Positions 5,831 through 9,088 of a stretch of DNA of 9,088 bases are shown one piece after another (positions within the stretch are counted from its first letter, which is position 1; each line of letters opens with the position of its first letter). Source of the DNA: JAGWFU01 sp035534575 (GTDB lineage Archaea; Micrarchaeota; Micrarchaeia; Micrarchaeales; Micrarchaeaceae). Below the pieces are notes generated by a model. The model was not told where the DNA came from. It searched no databases and saw only the letters and a program-made list of their open reading frames with translations. Location of the stretch: assembly GCA_035534575.1 (NCBI GenBank), contig DATLRT010000044.1, forward strand, positions 1 to 9,088, written 5' to 3'. A program made the translations under genes and the position numbers.

Positions 5831-7296
5831 TTGAAGAACAGCGGAATCACGTTCACCAAGAGGGATATCACAACCAAGAGCGTAAGCGCCTTCACTATCT
5901 TGGCGTTCTTTATGTTGATCTTGTATATCCTCCAGCCGTCAAAGATTGGAACGGGCAGCAGGTTAACTATCGCTACAAGGAAGTTGAGCATCATGGACAG
6001 CGAGAACAGGGTAAAGAGGAAGTAGACTACCTTCGCGATTGGCGTCTTCACCAGTGCGCCATATCCTAACTGAACCCCGATTATCCCACGTGTGGAATTT
6101 GCAGGGGATGCAACCGCCTTCATCGTATATGTGCCCTTATCCGTGCCCACGGTCACCGTGCCATTGGGGACATCCAATAAGCCGGCAGCGCCAACGCTCT
6201 CCAGCGAATTTACCGGTACGTTATTCCAGCTCAGCACCTGAGCGCCCACTGGTATTATCCCGTTGGCAGGATAGTTGGGAAGCACGCTTGCGATATTCAC
6301 GCCATAGCTGTAGAAGTGCGGCGCAACGAGATAAACCACTCCCAGAGTGAGAAGGAAGAATACGAAGGCCGCTATGAAATTGGCAGAGATTCCCGCGGAG
6401 ATTATCTTTGTCTGCTTTATCCCCTCGAGCTTTGCAACCATCTTCTCGTCAGGCTCCACATACGCCCCTATTGGTATTATGCCCAGAAGGAGCACGCCTA
6501 TCGACTTCAGCTTCACCTTGAACATCCTAGCGAGAACACCATGAGAGAACTCGTGTATTACGAGCAGTATCGCCAGCGACAGGATACCCGGCAGCAGGGG
6601 CAGGTCGATTCCAGGTATAAGCGGGGCTACACCCGACATCTGACTGGAGAGGGGCGCAGTGTTGGTCACCCCGTGCACCAGGCCGGCTATGAACTGGCCG
6701 GCTCCGTACAGTATGAGTCCCATGTTGTAGACAAGGAGCGCGAATGTGTACCCTGCGAATCCCACCACTAACGTGATTATGCTTGTCACTATGTAGATTG
6801 GACTGAGGGCGATGTGCAGGCTGAACGGCGAGGAGCTCGCGACCGAGGAGGCGTAGCCGAATGCCTGCAGCTGTGGCAGGTTTATGAACTGTAACGGCAC
6901 TATCAGGTACGGGAAGACGAACAGGTACATGAAGATGAGTGAGGCGATGCCGAATATGTACAGCCGGTCTATCTTCCTCCTTATCAGCGGGTAGCTGAGC
7001 AGGCCGAAGCCCAGCACTAGGCCCCATATCGCCATCGAGTGCCAGAAGGTGTTGTGCTTCTTCGCCAGCCCGTCAACTGTTGCAATTCCCCTCTTGCCAC
7101 CGACCATGTAGGCGCCGTATCCGCCTACAAGCCCCTTGGATCTCTGTATCACGATTCCGGCCAAGACCATGGCGAGTATCCCCAAGAGTATCCTGTTTAT
7201 CGCGGAGGTGAAGCTGACTGTGTAAATGTAATAGATTGCGAGCGCTGAGAGGACAACCACAACGGCAACGAGCGCATTCGCTATCTTCCTATCCAT
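5824..7296 (-). CDS. Membrane site-2 protease family metalloprotease (M50)
   Basis: This is an intramembrane zinc protease of 490 residues that cleaves transmembrane segments, probably of regulatory or misfolded membrane proteins. The zinc-binding helix has HEFSH (H248, E249 catalytic, H252), and the third ligand is D453 in NLLPVPIFDG (445-454). The conserved S-x-G-x-x-x-N element is at 300-306 (SAGISAN). Between the catalytic halves, about residues 335-415 form a soluble PDZ-like region. Hydrophobic helices are visible at about 8-26, 35-51, 88-104, 112-136, 165-200, 236-258, 297-325, 421-448 and 466-488. The roughly 240 residues before HEFSH, with four or five extra helices, make it longer than compact archaeal S2Ps of about 360-380 residues. 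The ATG at 7296 fits a TATA-like element about 38 bases upstream. No substrate or anti-sigma-like partner lies nearby. Confidence 0.92.
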   Translation of the reverse strand: MDRKIANALVAVVVVLSALAIYYIYTVSFTSAINRILLGILAMVLAGIVIQRSKGLVGGYGAYMVGGKRGIATVDGLAKKHNTFWHSMAIWGLVLGFGLLSYPLIRRKIDRLYIFGIASLIFMYLFVFPYLIVPLQFINLPQLQAFGYASSVASSSPFSLHIALSPIYIVTSIITLVVGFAGYTFALLVYNMGLILYGAGQFIAGLVHGVTNTAPLSSQMSGVAPLIPGIDLPLLPGILSLAILLVIHEFSHGVLARMFKVKLKSIGVLLLGIIPIGAYVEPDEKMVAKLEGIKQTKIISAGISANFIAAFVFFLLTLGVVYLVAPHFYSYGVNIASVLPNYPANGIIPVGAQVLSWNNVPVNSLESVGAAGLLDVPNGTVTVGTDKGTYTMKAVASPANSTRGIIGVQLGYGALVKTPIAKVVYFLFTLFSLSMMLNFLVAIVNLLPVPIFDGWRIYKINIKNAKIVKALTLLVVISLLVNVIPLFFNL

Positions 7297-7329
7297 TCCA
7301 ACACGCTAACTGAAGATTTGAAGCCACAC

Positions 7330-7338
7330 TTATTAAAT
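7330..7338 (-). promoter_or_regulatory. TATA box of the site-2 protease gene
   Basis: On the minus strand this reads ATTTAATAA, close to the archaeal TATA consensus. Its centre is about 38 bases before the protease ATG, predicting a transcript start near 7309 and a leader of about 13 bases. It is one half of a divergent promoter region shared with the MBF1 gene. Confidence 0.5.
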
Positions 7339-7361
7339 AGTTGCCAAACCCCTCGCACAGG

Positions 7362-7370
7362 TATTTAAAA
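7362..7370 (+). promoter_or_regulatory. TATA box of the MBF1-FEN1 unit
   Basis: TATTTAAAA is a good archaeal TATA-like element centred about 35 bases before the MBF1 ATG at 7401. The usual spacing puts the transcript start around 7392, giving a very short leader. This also argues against translation from the upstream in-frame TTG at 7341, which lies before the TATA box. Confidence 0.6.
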
Positions 7371-7400
7371 CATCAATCCGATAAATTACTGGCGATTTGG

Positions 7401-7883
7401 ATGGAGGAGTGCGAACTGTGCGGGAGGAAGGCGAACGACATCTACCTTGTCAACATCGAGGGTGCAGAGCTCAGGGTCTGCGTCAACTGCGCCCAGGGCA
7501 AGAAGATTGTCGCGACATACATCCAGAAGACGGAGCAGAAGGGCAAGAGCTTCGCGTCTACACGGCCCCCGAGGGAGGAGGACCAGAGGCTTGTGGAGAA
7601 CTTCGGCACGGTCATAAGGGAGGCAAGGGATCGGATGCACCTGCCGCTGAAGGTGCTCGCGGAGATGATAGCCGAGAAGGAGACATTCCTGGCAAGGGTG
7701 GAGCACCAGAGCACCATGCCCTCAATAGCGCTCACCAAGAAGCTGGAGAAGGCGCTCAACATAAAGCTGATTGACATGACCTCCGACACCGGGGGACAGA
7801 ACAGGAGCTCGGGCAACACGGAGGCGCCTTCGCTCGGCGATTTCATCAAGAGGAAGGGGAAGCAGGAAAACGAGGAAGGGTAA
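7401..7883 (+). CDS. Multiprotein bridging factor 1 (zinc-ribbon HTH factor)
   Basis: This is a predicted transcription coactivator of 160 residues that in archaea and eukaryotes links regulators or the ribosome to the basal machinery. The N-terminal zinc ribbon has the Cys pairs C4-x2-C7 and C27-x2-C30. A charged linker (about 42-64) leads to a Cro/C1-type helix-turn-helix at about 66-125 (FGTVIREARDRMHLP onward to 'ALNIKLID'), followed by a polar tail ending in KRKGKQENEEG. This domain order is specific to archaeal MBF1. I chose the ATG at 7401 because the zinc ribbon begins right after it, as in relatives, and because it fits the TATA box. An upstream in-frame TTG would add 20 residues that do not resemble the family. 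FEN1 starts 4 bases after its stop, so the two are likely co-transcribed. Confidence 0.93.
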   Translation: MEECELCGRKANDIYLVNIEGAELRVCVNCAQGKKIVATYIQKTEQKGKSFASTRPPREEDQRLVENFGTVIREARDRMHLPLKVLAEMIAEKETFLARVEHQSTMPSIALTKKLEKALNIKLIDMTSDTGGQNRSSGNTEAPSLGDFIKRKGKQENEEG

Positions 7884-7887
7884 TCTG

Positions 7888-8940
7888 ATGGCGGTCGACC
7901 TAAGCAAGCTCATAACGAAGAGGAAACTCGAGTTCGAGGAGCTGAAGGGCAAGACCGTTGCAATAGACGCCTTCAACGTCCTCTACCAGTTCCTGTCTAT
8001 AATAAGGCAGCCCGACGGGACTCCGCTGATGGACTCGCACGGCAACGTTACCAGCCACCTCTCCGGCCTGTTCTACAGGACCATAGAGATACTCGGCTAC
8101 GGAATAAAGCCGGTCTACGTCTTCGACGGAATACCTTCTATGATGAAGCAGAAGACCATCGAGGCGAGGATGAGGCGAAGGACAGAGGCGTTCGAGGAGT
8201 GGCAGAAGGCGAAGGAGGAGGGCGACATGGAGAAGGCCAGGTCGCAGGCCCAGCAGAGCACCAGGGTGGACAAGAAGATAGTCGAGAGCTCCAAGAAACT
8301 GCTTGACCTTATGGGCGTCCCTTACATAAGCGCGCCAAGCGAGGGAGAGGCGCAGGCAAGCGTGATGTGCAAGAACGGGCTCGTCTACGCGGCCGCGAGC
8401 CAAGACTATGATACCCTGCTGTTTGGCTCCCCCAACGTGGTGAGGAACCTGACTTTCAGCGGAAGGAGAAAGCTTCCGATGAAGAACGTATACGTGAATG
8501 TTGAGCCGGAGCTGGTCAACCTGAAGGATACCCTCTCGAATCTCGAGATCAGCCAGCACCAGCTGATATGGCTGGGGATAATGCTGGGTACCGACTTCAA
8601 CATGGGGATAAAGGGGATAGGCCCGAAGACCGCGCTCAAGATGACCAAGCAGGCGAGCTCCATCGGTGACATAAAGAAACTGGTGATGGAGAAGTTTGAG
8701 GTTGAGTTCGAGCTTGACGTATCGGAGGTGGAGAAGCTGTTCATCGACCCCGAGGTGAAGGACATCTCAGAGGAAGAGATAGAGAAGCTTTTCGAGAAGA
8801 GGTCGGACAAGGAGGGCCTGCTCAAGTTCATGAGCGACGAGCACGACTTCTCAAGGGAGAGGACGGAGAACGGAATTGCGAAGATGGCAACGGGCCTGGC
8901 GCAGACGAAGCAGAAGGGAATCGGAAAGTGGATGAAGTGA
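7888..8940 (+). CDS. fen: Flap endonuclease 1
   Basis: This is a structure-specific 5' nuclease of 350 residues that removes 5' flaps during Okazaki-fragment maturation and base-excision repair, using two divalent metal ions. All seven catalytic acids are present at the classic archaeal positions: D27, D80, E152, E154, D173, D175 and D236. The N domain (1 to about 105), the helical arch region (about 85-130), the I domain (about 140-240) and the helix-hairpin-helix DNA-binding segment IKGIGPKTAL (241-250) follow in order. The C-terminus KQKGIGKWMK resembles a PCNA-interacting peptide (Q342, I345, W348) but with Met in place of the last aromatic. The gene follows MBF1 by 4 bases with no strong ribosome binding site of its own, suggesting translational coupling. 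Confidence 0.96.
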   Translation: MAVDLSKLITKRKLEFEELKGKTVAIDAFNVLYQFLSIIRQPDGTPLMDSHGNVTSHLSGLFYRTIEILGYGIKPVYVFDGIPSMMKQKTIEARMRRRTEAFEEWQKAKEEGDMEKARSQAQQSTRVDKKIVESSKKLLDLMGVPYISAPSEGEAQASVMCKNGLVYAAASQDYDTLLFGSPNVVRNLTFSGRRKLPMKNVYVNVEPELVNLKDTLSNLEISQHQLIWLGIMLGTDFNMGIKGIGPKTALKMTKQASSIGDIKKLVMEKFEVEFELDVSEVEKLFIDPEVKDISEEEIEKLFEKRSDKEGLLKFMSDEHDFSRERTENGIAKMATGLAQTKQKGIGKWMK

Positions 8941-8971
8941 GCCGCCGAGAGGGGCAAACAGGCACAAAACC

Positions 8972-8980
8972 TATATAAAT
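8972..8980 (+). promoter_or_regulatory. TATA box of the gene starting at 9012
   Basis: TATATAAAT lies in the 71-base gap after FEN1, centred about 36 bases before the next ATG. It is the clearest TATA element in the window and marks a new transcription unit. The predicted transcript start is near 9001, leaving about 11 bases of leader. Confidence 0.65.
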
Positions 8981-9002
8981 GTTAGGGGCGAGAAGCTTAA
9001 CT

Positions 9003-9007
9003 GGTGA
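9003..9007 (+). promoter_or_regulatory. Ribosome binding site of the gene starting at 9012
   Basis: GGTGA lies 4 bases before the ATG and matches the core of the archaeal Shine-Dalgarno sequence. It supports 9012 as the start rather than an internal Met codon. It would be near the very 5' end of the transcript predicted from the TATA box. Confidence 0.5.
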
Positions 9008-9011
9008 CCAT

Positions 9012-9088
9012 ATGGCTAAGCGAAAGGGTGGAGACATAAACGTCAACTTCGATAACGTCGAAGACATGAACAAGTTCATCAACAAGGT
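9012..9088 (+). CDS. Start of an unidentified gene, cut by the window end
   Basis: Only the first 25 codons are visible. The peptide begins MAKRKGGDINVNF and continues with a polar, charged stretch containing NVEDMNKFINK. I do not recognise the family. There is no signal peptide or membrane segment in the visible part. The TATA box and GGTGA site just upstream make the start convincing, and the absence of a stop codon up to the last base is consistent with a real gene. It is separate from the MBF1-FEN1 unit. Confidence 0.6.
   Translation, partial: MAKRKGGDINVNFDNVEDMNKFINK

Noticed and set aside
7341..7400. N-terminal extension of MBF1 from an in-frame TTG at 7341
   Set aside because: The 20 added residues do not look like the family, the TTG precedes the TATA box, and the zinc ribbon starts right after the ATG at 7401.
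7900..8559. Minus-strand open frame of 219 codons opposite FEN1
   Set aside because: FEN1 is fully conserved here; the antisense product is Leu/Arg/His-rich with no recognisable domain.

Overview
This is a gene-dense archaeal chromosome segment: almost no intergenic DNA, no mobile element, no CRISPR array and no RNA gene that I can see. The archaeal assignment rests on ribosomal proteins L1, L10/P0 and P1-type L12, an aLhr2-type helicase, the zinc-ribbon/HTH factor MBF1, an archaeal-length FEN1 with classic residue numbering, TATA-like promoters about 35-40 bases before start codons, and GGTGA-type ribosome binding sites. Coding is moderately GC-rich with a strong preference for AGG (Arg) and ATA (Ile) codons. 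The compact gene order, the short L10 and the long site-2 protease would fit a DPANN lineage such as Micrarchaeota, but that placement is inference only.

Layout. Bases 5-1829 hold the L1-L10-L12 ribosomal stalk operon on the plus strand. Its upstream part, where L11 often lies in archaea, is outside the window. A hairpin and T-rich gap follows, then a single ferredoxin gene with its own TATA box (1956-2330). A good hairpin plus T-tract terminator closes it. Next is a two-gene plus-strand unit: a large Lhr-type helicase (2404-5079) and, 4 bases later, a COG1407/PdeM-like metallophosphoesterase (5084-5821). This unit converges on a minus-strand intramembrane site-2 metalloprotease (5824-7296), with only two bases between the stop codons and a small palindrome spanning both. 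A 104-base divergent promoter region separates the protease from a plus-strand MBF1-FEN1 pair (7401-8940). The window ends inside the first 25 codons of a new gene (from 9012) with a clear TATA box and ribosome binding site.

How the genes work together. The first block builds the ribosomal stalk: L10 anchors L12 dimers that recruit translation GTPases, while L1 forms the opposite stalk. The helicase and phosphoesterase look like a co-transcribed nucleic-acid processing or repair pair, matching the known bacterial association of Lhr-type helicases with COG1407 nucleases. FEN1 acts in Okazaki-fragment maturation and base-excision repair and shares a transcript with a general transcription coactivator.

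Most of the window is housekeeping, and I see no clearly undescribed system. The points most worth a second look are the L10 without the usual acidic C-terminal tail, the ferredoxin with an enlarged inter-cluster insertion and an extra cysteine, the Lhr-phosphoesterase pair, the palindrome over the two convergent stops, and the long N-terminal membrane region of the protease.
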